DNA of 64,000 nucleotides from Rhypophila decipiens (lineage: Eukaryota > Ascomycota > Sordariomycetes > Sordariales > Naviculisporaceae): positions 1 through 64,000 of the forward strand of contig MU858231.1 of the NCBI GenBank assembly GCA_033297075.1, given 5' to 3'. Each line of letters starts with the position of its first letter. Positions within the stretch are counted from its first letter, which is position 1. Position numbers and translations under genes: made by a program. The notes below the pieces were generated by a model. That model was given only the letters and a program-made list of their open reading frames with translations. It had not been told where the DNA came from and searched no databases. Shown piece after piece: positions 40,504 through 52,087 of the stretch.

Positions 40504-42441
40504 TCACCACTGTGGTGTGTTGCGTTCTGGTTCCCCCCAGATGCTATTCACCCACAGCCTTGAATGCAACTCGTAATTATCTGGCAGGCTGGGGAAATCA
40601 TTATACGCGTGACGGTACCTGTCGTATGGCCCATCCCGTGGGTCGTCGGCTTTGATCCGTACTCGACCCAGTTTCGACTGCATGGCCGCGCGGTAGCCAT
40701 CGGCCAGGTGGTCCGTTGCTTTCGTGGGTACCTTGCCACCTAGGCCAGCAAGGTAAACGTGCTGGCCCATCCATGACGTGAGCTCCGCTGGTCCGAGATA
40801 CATGCGATAGGCGACGAGGATGTATGCAAAAAGACCCAGAGAAATGAACAGATAAATTATGCTTTGATAACTCCCAGACTGTCCTGTTAACCTTTTCCCG
40901 GCATAGAGCGGATACCTGGCTGACAGACCCTGTGCGCGTGCTGCATCCGCTGCGCTCGAGTTCAGGCTCGAGGGAGAGTCAAACATGCGAAAGTTGAGGT
41001 CGTTGATGGCAGAGCGGTTATACAACTTCTCGTCGAACCATTCAAGTTCAAGCCTTTCTGAAGCCCCAGAACTGCTCACAGCTTGAGGCCTTGGTGGGAA
41101 TGTTTCTGGAGCATGACCAAGCTGGAGCACGCCGTTTTGGTCCTGGCTGAACTGGCCGTCCGCTGCCCAGCAGGCCATAAAGGCACGGACCAGCCCACTG
41201 ACCCCCTCTCGGGCCCCTGAATCCTCACTAAGCAGAATAGGGTTGACCCAGTGCATGTTGAAACATTGAGACTCCGGATATTTCTCAAACTTTCTCGACA
41301 TGTTGGCAGTCGTGACAATGTGCCCGGCCAGGAGATCACCGTCCTCGTCGGTAATATCAGCACAGTCGCGCCCAGAAACAAAACGCCGGACTATTGCGAC
41401 TGCGTGTTGGATATCATAGGCTACCATACGAATGGCTGGTTCCGTTCGCGAACTATTTCGGAGCCAGTTTCCCATTTTTGCCCATTTGATCTCCAACTGG
41501 CCTGGCTTGGAAACTCTGTAGTCCACCACCGCCTGACCTTGATCTGTCCCATTGGTGAGGGTCCATTTCGAGCTCGCATTCTCAATGCGAGTCCACCCCA
41601 ATGCGTTCCCATCCATTAAGATGTGATTCCAGCCCCAGTCACGGGTCTTCTCTGCCACCAGGACTATCTCCCGAGTATAAAGAACCCCGTCGTCAAGACC
41701 ATTAAAGGTTTCACCACAATCGGCCCAACCCGCCATGACGATTCGTTTCGGAAGGGGAAAGCTTTTTGCGGACGGCAACGGTTCATATGAGTGTCTCTGC
41801 TGGTGTAGAAACGCTCGGTTTCGGCTTGCTCCAGGCAAATCGCCGAGCCACGGACTCGCGATACCGCCCTCCAGAAGTCCCGAGACTCGCGGGAGACGAA
41901 GAGTAACCAGAGAAGGGTCCAGGGGCTGGTAAATATCGACCACCACATCGACCACTGCAAAGCTGTAGCCGGCAGAAGCTACAATACCTAAAGCAAGGAT
42001 GACGTTTCGAATGAGAATAGCAAACCAGAACCCTCTTCGGCCGACAAGAATCGGGCTCTGCGGCTGGCTATTGAGATAACGTGCATAGTTTAGCCCAGGG
42101 CGTTTATTTGCTCTAGAGCTGCTCCAACTGTCGAAAAGGTGGGTAAAGCTTTGGTTCATTCCGAATGAAAGAAGACCAAACGCGACGCCAAGAACTGCCA
42201 GCCAGGGTTGAACTCCAAGTTGGGAACCGAACCGAAATACCACCATTGTCGCGCCATTCACGCCACCACCTCGGCCGGAACGATAGACTTGGTGCGAGGT
42301 TATGATGTTGACTGAAAAGAGAATCAGGATTGTTCCGCCAACTAATAGCGCCGTGAGGGAAAGGCCGCCGACTTGTTGAGCACGACTAAGAGCCTTGGCG
42401 AATGAAGGAGTTTTGAATCGTGGTGGGGAAGACCATTTCAT
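40504..42441 (-). CDS. multi-pass membrane protein, unknown
   Basis: This intronless gene encodes 645 aa from the ATG at 42441 (the frame opens 14 codons earlier without an ATG). Hydrophobic segments are visible near residues 28-47, 68-90, 140-165 and 540-562. The three near the N-terminus and one near the C-terminus bracket a soluble region of about 370 residues. That region contains several N-glycosylation sequons (NASSKW, NSSRTE, NMSRKF) and cysteines, suggesting it faces the lumen or outside. A cytoplasmic tail of about 85 residues follows. This layout is common among fungal membrane proteins of unknown function, and I do not recognise a named family. Confidence 0.75.
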   Translation of the reverse strand: MKWSSPPRFKTPSFAKALSRAQQVGGLSLTALLVGGTILILFSVNIITSHQVYRSGRGGGVNGATMVVFRFGSQLGVQPWLAVLGVAFGLLSFGMNQSFTHLFDSWSSSRANKRPGLNYARYLNSQPQSPILVGRRGFWFAILIRNVILALGIVASAGYSFAVVDVVVDIYQPLDPSLVTLRLPRVSGLLEGGIASPWLGDLPGASRNRAFLHQQRHSYEPLPSAKSFPLPKRIVMAGWADCGETFNGLDDGVLYTREIVLVAEKTRDWGWNHILMDGNALGWTRIENASSKWTLTNGTDQGQAVVDYRVSKPGQLEIKWAKMGNWLRNSSRTEPAIRMVAYDIQHAVAIVRRFVSGRDCADITDEDGDLLAGHIVTTANMSRKFEKYPESQCFNMHWVNPILLSEDSGAREGVSGLVRAFMACWAADGQFSQDQNGVLQLGHAPETFPPRPQAVSSSGASERLELEWFDEKLYNRSAINDLNFRMFDSPSSLNSSAADAARAQGLSARYPLYAGKRLTGQSGSYQSIIYLFISLGLFAYILVAYRMYLGPAELTSWMGQHVYLAGLGGKVPTKATDHLADGYRAAMQSKLGRVRIKADDPRDGPYDRYRHAYNDFPSLPDNYELHSRLWVNSIWGEPERNTPQW

Positions 42442-43035
42442 CTTAGTGGATGAAGGCGCTGGACAATGAAAATCTAAATGCAAAAGGTCGTTAATCGAGT
42501 CAAAACGTGGGCAGGACGAGCACGGGAGTCAGAATACCTCAAGATATATGGGCGACGATGCAGTATTGTGCGACCTGCTGCTTTATGAGGGAAGCCGTCG
42601 ATGAGGTGACAAAGACCATTGTTTGGTCAAGGCAGACCAACAGACAGACACCAACGATTTGGGGCCGTATTCCGGTGCCAATTTCAATAACATAAGGAGG
42701 CGCTGCCTGTGCTACAACCCATGTGTTGTGGCTGCGACAAGAGGCATCAATTAATGATAATATATGATGATTTACCCGGATTTTGGGGACTGATTAGGTC
42801 GCTGGTTGACCGGGTCTGTAATTATCTTCACACCAATAACAGTCCAAGGCAGCATCGGGCTAGATTTATTGCGGACACAGCTACCGAACTCTCCATCCCT
42901 TGCCTGGTTCGCGACCCACAAGAATATTTGTAAATATTTCCAAGAAGATATCATCAGGAAAAGTATGATTATACCCCCCACCCTCGAAGTTCTACCCCTT
43001 GAGATACCAGGGTTCCGACTCCCACTTGCACCATA
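42442..43035. other. intergenic region
   Basis: No supported gene. The right end abuts a dispersed repeat also found at 56.4 kb. Confidence 0.4.
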
Positions 43036-43143
43036 ATTCTTAAGTAAATCTTTTGTGTTTTGCTTTCGCTGCCCACACGGCAATCCTCAGTTGAAAAATC
43101 CACAGTCAGACATAGTACCGTAGTCCACGAGTCCTCAGAGTTG
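43036..43143 (+). repeat. dispersed repeat, copy 1
   Basis: About 108 bp closely match 56416-56524 on the same strand. Shared blocks include CAGACATAGTACC and TAGTCCACGAGTCC. No coding capacity or inverted ends are visible. Confidence 0.75.
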
Positions 43144-43230
43144 CACCATCATGGAACTGTATTATGTATAAGTTACAAGAACTGATGGAATAAAGATTAT
43201 CCAAATAATCAAGCTTGTGATAATGCACAG

Positions 43231-44667
43231 TTAAACACTCAACCTACCCACCAAGTGTCCAAACACCTCCGTGTCAATACCCCTCGAGACTTCTCTTATG
43301 CCCATACTGCTACACCTATCTGCAGTGTCAGTGCTGACTTGTCTATCTTTGTTACCGTGATTGTCATTCCCACGCAGTATACTCTCCTCGCGTTCCCATA
43401 CGACTTCGTATCCAAGATCGGGACTGACGCTATACCCACTATGGTCATCAGTTAAATAGACGGCCTCATCAAGAGGTAATCCTTTCCTATCAAGTGTCAA
43501 CTTCACCAAATCCTCAAAAATGGCCCCCTGCAAACGTTGGATTAGCCCCACGACAAACTCAAAACTGCCACAGCCCCGTAAGATCTCGAGCACAAAAGGC
43601 TTATGCTCCTCCGAGAAGCTCCCAAAGACTCGTCGTTGCACTATCATGTCCTTCAGAAGCTGGGCTTTGTCATCGGGCAAGACGCTCAATGCGTGCCTCA
43701 GGAGCAGTGAGTATTTTCCTTCGTCCAAGGCAACGTAGAATGACTGGACCTTTGCTTGGAGACCGAGATTTGGGGCAAAGTTAGTTGAAAGCGTCGGTAG
43801 ATTGGCATAGTCGTCTCTAATGGCGTAAAGTCTGGCAAACAGGGCGATGAGATGATCCGAGTGTGGTCTTTTATGGCTGGGGAGGGGAGAAGCGGCTGTC
43901 ATGAGATCTTTGATGAGGTGAATAATGGAGCCAGAACCTGGTATTTCTAGGGTGGTTAGAGATGGGCTGGTCTGCTCATTGTTTGGGTTTCTTCTTAGTG
44001 ATGACTCACGTTTTTCCAGGGCCTTGATGTGGTCTTCGATGGAAGGGTAGCAGTGATTGTATGCCGATGTAAAAGGATGGATCTCTTTTCGATTTCTTGT
44101 GAGTGCTTTCCTGACAATCTCGTCTGTACACAGAACAAGTTAGAATTGATTACGATGGCCGGGTCAATAGAGTGTGATCTTCGTACCTAGCAGAACCCTC
44201 ATGCATCTTGAGTTCTTCAGTTTCTCCAATGCCTTGACACCTCGTATGGTCATGAACTTGCAAGATTGGACTGTGCGCTCCACGCCAAAGACAACATGTG
44301 CAGCAGGTCTCCCTTGTCTCAGGAGTAGACGGCTCGCACTGTCGTCTAACATGAGGGAAGATATGTGGATGAGCTCTACAGAGCTTCCAATCGTTCTGGC
44401 CTGCAAGTCCGGTACCTGGTACCATCCTTTCACAGCGTTTATGAGCCCATGCAGAATGGAGAGGTCTGTGACCTGTACAGTATGCAACCATGGTGCTGTG
44501 ATGTCGATGCCTCCTGGAACCTTTGCAGAACCCCGGCAGAGATCGTCAAGGGCCATTCGACAGCCTGAATTGTTTGCCAGGCGATCTTCGTAGTACATGT
44601 TGGACTGATTGAATGTTGGCATCGAGTGAGCAGAAACACTTCCTTGTGTCGGAGCGCAGTTACACAT
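43231..44667 (-). CDS. GGPP-synthase-like prenyltransferase, altered motif
   Basis: Two exons (44667-44187 and 44123-43231) with an intron at 44124-44186 (GTACGA, TTCTAAC branch, CAG) give 457 aa in phase. The order of motifs is that of fungal geranylgeranyl-diphosphate synthases: SSVELIHISSLMLDD, RQGRPAAHVVFG, ALEKLKN, a SGSIIHLIKDLM segment, ARLYAIRDDYANL, and EGKYSLLLRHAL. The second Asp-rich region keeps RDDYAN (Asp263-264). The first is DDSAS (108-112) instead of DDxxD, losing the last Asp that helps bind Mg-diphosphate. The substrate chain length and whether the enzyme is active are open. It could be a paralogue with a non-catalytic or changed role. Confidence 0.7.
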
Positions 44668-47600
44668 TTTAGTACGTGAATTTCAAATCAAGTATTTTGC
44701 GGTCAAGGCAAGAGGGGGGGAGTCATTATCATTAACTCATTCAACAGTTGGCCAGGAACACTGCGCCCGCTTCGCAGCTGCGGTTGTATCCCTATCACCT
44801 CATGACAGCACGGGTGAAGTGGTGTAGATACACGGAGCGCGTGACATCCGAAACGTTCAAACTGGCAGTTATGAGTCGTTCAGAATGTGTTCCGGCCGGT
44901 GTAAGACCCTTCCGGTCGGCACATGCGGATCCGGACGTTTATTGCCACCCGCCCCACTCTTTGGACTCGGAATCGGGGCCGGTCGCCTTCCGGTGGAAGG
45001 TGGCTACCCACGAATGGGAAGTTGCAAACTGGGATGACAACCATCATTTTTCAAGCGACTCCCACCTTTTTGACCAGGTCAAGCCAACAGCATTAAGGTG
45101 AATAATGCGCCGACATGGTGCCGAATCGTAAAAGATAATTGCAACTCCTCCTAAGACATCAACTTTGGGATGCTTTTCCAGTTCCCCGGAAACCCAACAA
45201 CAGGGCTTATCTGTCAAGATCTAACCGTAAAAGGATCATGTCATGTCCCAGTTCTTTCGCGCAGTTCAATAGACCTATCGCACGTCGCAAACAGCCTATG
45301 CCGGGCCACGTTGTTCACCTGCTAGTTCGTTTTGTGCAGTGAGCAAGCAGGCTACCTACTTCCGGTCCCGGGAGCTGGCAAACACTTCTAGATCCGGCTT
45401 CATAATTCCAGTTTGGGTGATTGAGATGCAATTGATCTAACCAATTATATACTAGTACCCCACGACCAGTGATGTGTTTCCTGGGAATGACAGAGACATG
45501 CATGCAGAGACAGGGGCGATCCGGGCACTTGAGGGGTGCCACACCGATGCATGGTTCCTATCTCCAAATGGCTTTCGCAGCCCTTGAAGACCTGAGAAAA
45601 ACACGGTTTATTGAAGAACTCGCAAGCTGCCAGTCCGGACCTGGCAGGCTGCATATCGGGCTGGCCAATAGGAAGGCAGGATCAGTATCTCTTGGCATCC
45701 TGTCGGGTATGAGGTGCGCAAGCTCGCTGCTCGACAAGCGGGTGGTTCTAGAACAGGAGAGCCAAGGCCAGAATATTGCGACATATCAGTCGTTTCGGGA
45801 ACAACGGCGCCAAAAAGAGGTCGTGAGGGCAGCCAATCAGATACCTTCCAGCAACGACTGCAAGGAAATAATTCAGGAACCTCATTTCACTCGGCACTGT
45901 CAACCCACTAAAAGTAGAGGGCTGTCATCCCTTTCAGGCAGGATCAAATCGTCATATCTGGAATGAAGACCCCATGGCTAGCTGGACCTCGGGGTTGGGC
46001 TGCCTTCAGATTATAAGGATACCACGATCCGAAGACTCTCTTCTCCGGTCTCCGAGCTGTAATGGGCTTTCCAATACCCCGCCAGTGCGTTGATGGGAAT
46101 GTCTCAGAATTCCACCTCAAGGCTACTAGGATCGCCACCTGGTTGGCCCAGACCCGCGAAATCAAGGAATTACCTCACGGTAAATGACCAACAAGGACAC
46201 TATCCTCATATCTGCATACAGACCACCACTACGTGGCAATCTGCAAAAGGAATAATACTACTCTACCCGGCAACATATCTGCAGTTGGAAGCCAAGACTC
46301 AAGGAGATAACCAACCACCGTGTTGGGTCATGCATTTGACATTCGTACCGATATCAGGTCGCCCGACAGCCTGCTTCCATCGATCCCCTCCGTTTGGATC
46401 GTCAGACATCTGCAAGAATTATCTTCACCACCAAGACAATCTTCAAGATATCTGATTGCGCCATGAGCCTGCATGATCACCCTTGGCATCTGTCCACGAC
46501 TCTCCGCGTCTACAAGGCCAGAACTTGGCCGTGCCTTTACCCCTTACCCACCCTTCGTCCCATATGCCCTTGCAGTCCGCGTCTGTCTTGCCAACTAGAG
46601 TTAAACGTAGGTATGAAAGATGGGACGAAAACGTGAGCTAGCTGTCAGGTCAGCCACCACCTTTGCTCCTGGGACATGATCTGATGAACCCTGCTATCTT
46701 GACGCAGAGCGTCAGAACGTACGCGGCCACTCTGGGAATGCATTTGTCTCAAACGAACCAACTTATGCCAGCGCAGAAAATCGATGAAAATACAGACTGA
46801 AGCAGGTTCCTGACACACGAGCTGTGCAGGAGCCAGGAGTCACATTCTGCATGTGCGAGCATCACGTATTCTGCAGAGCATCACCCGGAGAGCATGATCT
46901 CTGTGCCTCCCCCACTCAGCAGCACACCCACTCACGCAAGACTCTCATCTGTGCCCATTCAGAAGCTGGTACGGATACGCAGCAGAACTTGCTTTGGTTC
47001 GTGACTAATTACGAGGTGTTCGTCAGGTCCGCGGTGCTGTTCCAGATGAGAACGGTAACAGATGCACGACTTACATATACCGGTTCCATGCCCCACCAAG
47101 ACACCCAATACCTGGCTTACTTGTATCGCAGCATTGTTGATACAGCTCATTCAACTCCTTGTCGACTGGATAGATTATCTCTCAGCCGAGACTGCCGACC
47201 TGGTGGCCTGAAGCTAACGCTTATTGGTCATACTGGGCATACTTAAAAGCCCAAACACATCTATTGACATTTCCCATACAACTCCTACACAAACCAATCA
47301 CAAGCAGCGACATAAGACGTAGTGAAATATCGGAAATTTTGCGAAGTGACCGAAATGATTATGAAGCTCAGAGAGAATAAGGTCACCGCCGAACCTGTGG
47401 GGGATCAGTATGCCTTGCGCGTCTGGTCGAGTAGTTCACAGCGTGAACGAATGGAAAGTGTGCCAGACACCACCACGACTTGACAAGGGACCTCAACGAG
47501 GCATCTATCATGTTAGCGTATTGTTGCTGGCCGGGCAAACGCCACCCGTTGTTTTCGAGAACACCGGCCAGCATAAGTTGTAAATTTCTAGCCCATACGG

Positions 47601-48530
47601 AGTATCCGTCAGTACTGCTTCGGATACACATCGTGGGTATTGCTTCGTTCCATGTTCACGCCTTATCACACATCCATCGCATCAAACACCCATATGCAGT
47701 CTAGTCATTTTGGAACTGCAACTTCCCAGCCCGGATGGCGGGAGACCCGCACAGACAAGCCTGTCAGAACTTGTTCCGGGACACAAACATGTGCAATATC
47801 TGTCCAAATGTTGAGCAGGACACATATAAAGCTGAGAACTATCGACTCCACACATGTGGAGGCGACGTATTGAGCCAGTCCGGCCGTGGTTGCCCTAGAG
47901 ACTTTAAAGTTGAGCAAGTTTGCCGAATGTCGTCCAGATCCGGGCAAGAGCTCCATTCCATTCTTTGTCAGCTTCGGGCGCGTTCTAGATCATGGTTCGG
48001 CTGACAGAACCAACACTCCATGGTACCTATTCAGTGTGATGGGATGGTAGGCACGGGGACTGTTCTCGCACAAGATCAGGTCATCAAGTAATGGTCAAGC
48101 GCATGGCGATCACCGGGTGCGGGATGACCGGCGTTGGTGTATAAAAGGGCAAGGTCTCGACCTCTGCTAAAGAATATAGTTCTCACCGCGTCGTTCGTTC
48201 GTTGTACTTCCCAAGCCTAGACAGCAAGAGCTTACTCGCTGCGACGCCTAGTCAAGCCAACTCATACTAAGCATCGTGGAGCCCTTGTTCCCGGTCAGCG
48301 CTGGCCAAACCTTATTGTACAATCCCGATTCCTTCCTTGGACGCTGTGGGGTGCTTCTTTGCACCTGCCATTTACACCGAGGCCTTGCCCCGGCCCGAAC
48401 TGGCCAAACCCTATCGTTTACCGGTGGTATCCCCACTGCTTCCTTCCATCTTTGGAAGTGCTTCTTTGCACGTGCCTCTCACACTGAGCCCGGTCACGGA
48501 CGCCGGTCACGGAGCCAACGTTTTGGAGGG
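44668..48530. other. long gene-poor region
   Basis: Nearly 3.9 kb without a convincing gene. The longest frame (45469-45966) has no domain or clear promoter. TATA-like sequences occur at about 47247 (CTTAAAAG) and 48140 (TATAAAAG), but no supported coding region follows the first. Confidence 0.5.
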
Positions 48531-48540
48531 TATTTATAAA
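48531..48540 (+). promoter_or_regulatory. TATA-like box upstream of the P450
   Basis: TATTTATAAA lies about 430 nt upstream of the P450 ATG. Another candidate (TATAAAAG) is at about 48140. The region between this box and the ATG would be an unusually long leader carrying the 27-bp repeats. Confidence 0.4.
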
Positions 48541-48705
48541 CACTTTCTTTTATCTCCAGACTTTCCAGACACCACCAGGCTCGTCCAAACCAACCACCGT
48601 TGACACGACCCCAGGAGCAGTCAGCATCGTCAACACACTACTGCATCCAGTCCGGGGTTGGGCTACTTGCAAGTTTCCGGGGTCTGGTTTCCCATCCACT
48701 CTTTC

Positions 48706-48840
48706 TCTCGTCTACCAGCCGTCCACTCATTTTCTCGGCTACCAGTCGTCCACTCATTTTCTCAGCTACCAGTCGCCCACTCGTTGTCTCGGCTACCAGT
48801 CGCCCACTCATTGTCTCGACTACCAGCCAGTCATTTCTAT
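48706..48840 (+). repeat. 27-bp tandem repeat, about five units
   Basis: Units start at 48706, 48733, 48760, 48787 and 48814. Each is close to TCTCGGCTACCAGTCGCCCA plus CTCATTT; the last is partial. They lie in the presumed leader of the P450 gene. All three frames stay open, so a nine-residue repeat is theoretically encodable. Confidence 0.9.
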
Positions 48841-48967
48841 TTATCTCCCCCCGGATTCCCACCCCAAACGCTCATTACTACCCGCCGTTCACACCCTCAT
48901 CCCCATCTTGGCCCTGGCAGCATCTAGGTCACTTCCTCTGCACAGCAAAGCCCCAGAGGACGGTACA

Positions 48968-50845
48968 ATGGGTACTACTGCTCCAGGAATCGTCACGGGC
49001 CACCTGTTGGTCGCGCAATTTGCGAAGACCAACATCCCCATGGTGGTCCCTTCGACTTTGGGACTTGGTTCGGCCATGTCGATTGGCCTGGCCCTCTTAT
49101 TCATTCTTTTTGTGTATGGCATATCTCTCGTTATTTATCGCCTCTGGTTCTCCCCCATTTCTCACATCCCTGGTCCCAAACTCGCAGCAGCTACTGGCTG
49201 GTATCAAGCCTACTACACCGTTGTCCACTATGGCCGTTGGTGCTTTAAGGTTAAGGAGCTCCACGAGGAATACGGTATGTCATTTCCAGTTCCCCTTGCA
49301 ATATGATGGACAGTACTAACATTGTGCACAGGCCCCATTGTCCGAATCAATCCTTGGGAAATCTCCATCCGAGATGCCGACTTCTACCCATCCGTGACAT
49401 CCCCAACATCAGCAAGACGCATAGCAGCCCATCTTGGCGCCGGGTTCGAAGGCACCGGGCTGGCGGGCGGATCCGTGGGATTCACAATCTCACATGAACT
49501 TCACCGAGACCGACGCAAGCCTTTGGAGCCATTCTTCTCGAAAAAGGTTGTCGAGGAGAGACTTGAGTCAATGGTCAAGGACATGGCCATGCAGCTCAAG
49601 CGACGAATCCTAGCCAAGCAGGGTACTGGAGAGCTCATCACACCCGACCACATGATTGTTGCCTTGTCGACGGATGTCGCTGCCAAGCATGTCTATGGTG
49701 AGACTTTTGGGCTGTTTGAAGACGAAGACTTCTCGCCGCACTGGGCCGAGACCATCAGCACCTGGATTCGCTATTGCCCACTTGCTGTGACTTTCCCTTG
49801 GGCTATCAGGTACGTTCACCTTCTCACCAAATGTGCCTTGGATCGGATGTCGGATATTAATTCTGTCTTTGCAGCTTGATCCTTGCTCTGCCCGACTTCC
49901 TCCAGGCGGTGTTTAAACCAAAGGGTTTCGCTTGGAGTCTGCCTGGAATGGTAAGTGTCAATTCCATTCTCTAACTACTTTCCTCTGGCTAACCAGTCGT
50001 TTTGCCAAAACTAGCTGGTCGACAAGCTTCTCGCCACAACGCCAATCCCAGCGTTCAATCCTCACAGCCGAAAGTCCGACCAGTTCAACTCGAGCAGCCC
50101 ACCCAACATGCCAATCGGCAAAGCTCTCCTTCTCGATCCGTCCATCCCACACTCTGACAAACTTCGGGACCGTATGGTATCTCAACTCTCGGCCATCGTC
50201 CTCGCCGCCGCAGGTCCTCGCCTCCTTGCCTCAGGAATGTACTACATACTCTCCACACCCCGGATTGAGTCCCGACTCCGGGCCGAGCTCTCAGTCCTTT
50301 TGACACCCTACGTCGAAGCCAATTGTGCGCCTACGTCCAGCGCAATTTCCAAGCTGCCCTACCTCAACGCTTGCATGAAGGAGTCCTTCCGCCTAGAAAT
50401 GGGAATTGTCCGCCAATTGCCCAAGAGCCACGTCGACGATGATCTCTACTACAAGGGACATGCCATTCCCGCTGGAACCGCTATCAACTTCTGGACGTTT
50501 TTGCAGCACTACGACGAGGACGTCTTCCCTTTGCCCTGGACTTTCCGACCAGAACGGTGGTTGACACTCTCTCAAGGGGGTGATATCTCTGATGACGATG
50601 CGGGCCAGAGGACCCTCAAGAGAATGGAGAAACATATGATTCCCTTTGGTCGCGGTGGTCGGTCTTGTTTGGGACGAAACCTGGTACACGTCGTCATGTA
50701 TCATCTCTTGGCGGTTTTCTTTGGGCCAGACTGTCCGCAACTGAAACTCTTCGACACCGATGAGAGCGATGTTCGCTTCGAGAGGGATTGCTTCGCTGCC
50801 TTCCCAAAACTTGACACGAAGGGCGTCCGCTGCACCGTCGAATAA
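48968..50845 (+). CDS. cytochrome P450 monooxygenase
   Basis: Four exons (48968-49274, 49332-49809, 49875-49950, 50015-50845) join in phase to give 563 aa. All introns have GT-AG ends, and the third has a CTAAC branch site. An N-terminal membrane anchor (residues 35-60) is followed by the PGPKLAA proline hinge. The helix-K ExxR is Glu410-Arg413, PERW is at 466-469, and the haem-binding FGRGGRSCLG at 498-507 has Cys505 as ligand. The I-helix reads AAAGPRLL (351-358), lacking the usual acid-Thr pair. The overall pattern resembles fungal trichodiene-oxygenase-type P450s of secondary metabolism. Substrate unknown. It is an ER-membrane enzyme needing a P450 reductase. Confidence 0.92.
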
Positions 50846-51706
50846 GTTGCCACTCTCCTTTCCTTTTCCTCCTCTGGATGGGGGTTCCGGGGTTCTCCTG
50901 GAGTTTTCTTTTCTCCTCATTTTCTCTGTGGCTGGGTCCAGATGCTGTCGGTCATTCATTCTTTGGTCTTCAATATCTTTATGAGCGGATATCCAATATC
51001 ACGGGTTTAAACTTCTCGCCACCCCCCTTACGACATCTACGACGGTTATGTGGACGACACTCATGACGACTACGTACGTGGGTTGGCGTAGGAGTGGGTT
51101 CGATTTAGTGCAGGACGGACTTGGCGTTTTGGCGTTCCGGATACGAGACCGTTCAAGGGACATGAAAGGAACGAACAGCTTCATATTTCTTTTATCTTTC
51201 TTCCTTTTTGGTCTTACTATCTCTCTGACTTTCTTTCTTTAACATTTCTTAGCCTGAGCAGACTGCACCTACAATCAGGTTGGCTAGTTACTTTTCTCAT
51301 TTGTCCACTTCATAGTATAGATAGCGGAGCGAGCACCGTTGATCTTATTTAGTAGCTTAACAATATATCTCTTCCGTTGTCACATTTTGCCAGTTCAACA
51401 TATCGTGAGGAAGGTGAATAACAAAAAAGAACGTTACCAGTAGAAAGAATAGCCCTGCAAAGGCCCTACCGGGTGGTATTCTTTCCACATCAGTAACAAT
51501 AAATTGCAAGAAGTAGTCCGGGACATCTAAAAACACGTCAGAATATGCTTGTATATGTTCTTTCCATTCCGCATCCTGTCAACTTGTAGTTCTAATAGCA
51601 GGTCACTCTTCACTCTTCCGCCTACGACGACAACGGTTGGATTTACTGCATGGCAACGAGAAGAAAAAGGAAAACGAAAAGTCGCCTCAAAAAGATATTA
51701 AAAGAG
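50846..51706. other. intergenic region
   Basis: This is P450 3' flank and AT-rich, pyrimidine-rich sequence. I see no gene. Confidence 0.45.
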
Positions 51707-51711
51707 AAAAA
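51707..51711 (-). terminator. Pol III terminator of tRNA-Gly
   Basis: Five T residues on the minus strand begin 10 nt past the tRNA 3' end. Confidence 0.65.
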
Positions 51712-51721
51712 GGAATGTCTC

Positions 51722-51792
51722 TGCGTCAGCCGCGAATCGAACGCGGCGCCCATCGATGGCGACGATGGATTTTACCACTAAACCACTGACGC
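51722..51792 (-). tRNA. tRNA-Gly(GCC) with C33
   Basis: The 71-nt minus-strand sequence folds as a full cloverleaf. It has a 7-bp acceptor stem GCGTCAG/CTGACGC, a 4-bp D stem with a GG-containing loop, a 5-bp anticodon stem CATCG/CGATG, a four-base variable region and a 5-bp T stem CCGCG/CGCGG with loop TTCGATT. The discriminator is A. The anticodon loop is TCGCCAT, giving anticodon GCC but C instead of the near-universal U at position 33. There is no intron. A T-run terminator follows. Confidence 0.92.
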
Positions 51793-52087
51793 TTACTGTT
51801 TGTCTTCTTGACATAGTGAGTGGGTCTTCTGGCTTTTCAATAGGGCAGTTTGCCCTTCAGGGGATTTCACATGTATTGTTTGTTGAACGGGAACAATCAT
51901 TTGATTTGAACCATCTGAAACGATTTGAGCTCTGACCAGTAACGAGAGAGATTGCCCAAACATGGACTGGCATGATCCCGTTCTTGCTGAGCGTGCAAGT
52001 TGATTTCAAGACTTGTCCTTTTGGCAGTGAGATAGACCCTGAGTACCTGACTGAACGAGAAAAAAGCAGAAAGTCAGTCCGTTGTGT

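Noticed and set aside
45469..45966. 165-codon plus-strand frame in the gene-poor region
   Set aside because: No domain, no clear promoter or splice context, and composition like the surrounding sequence.
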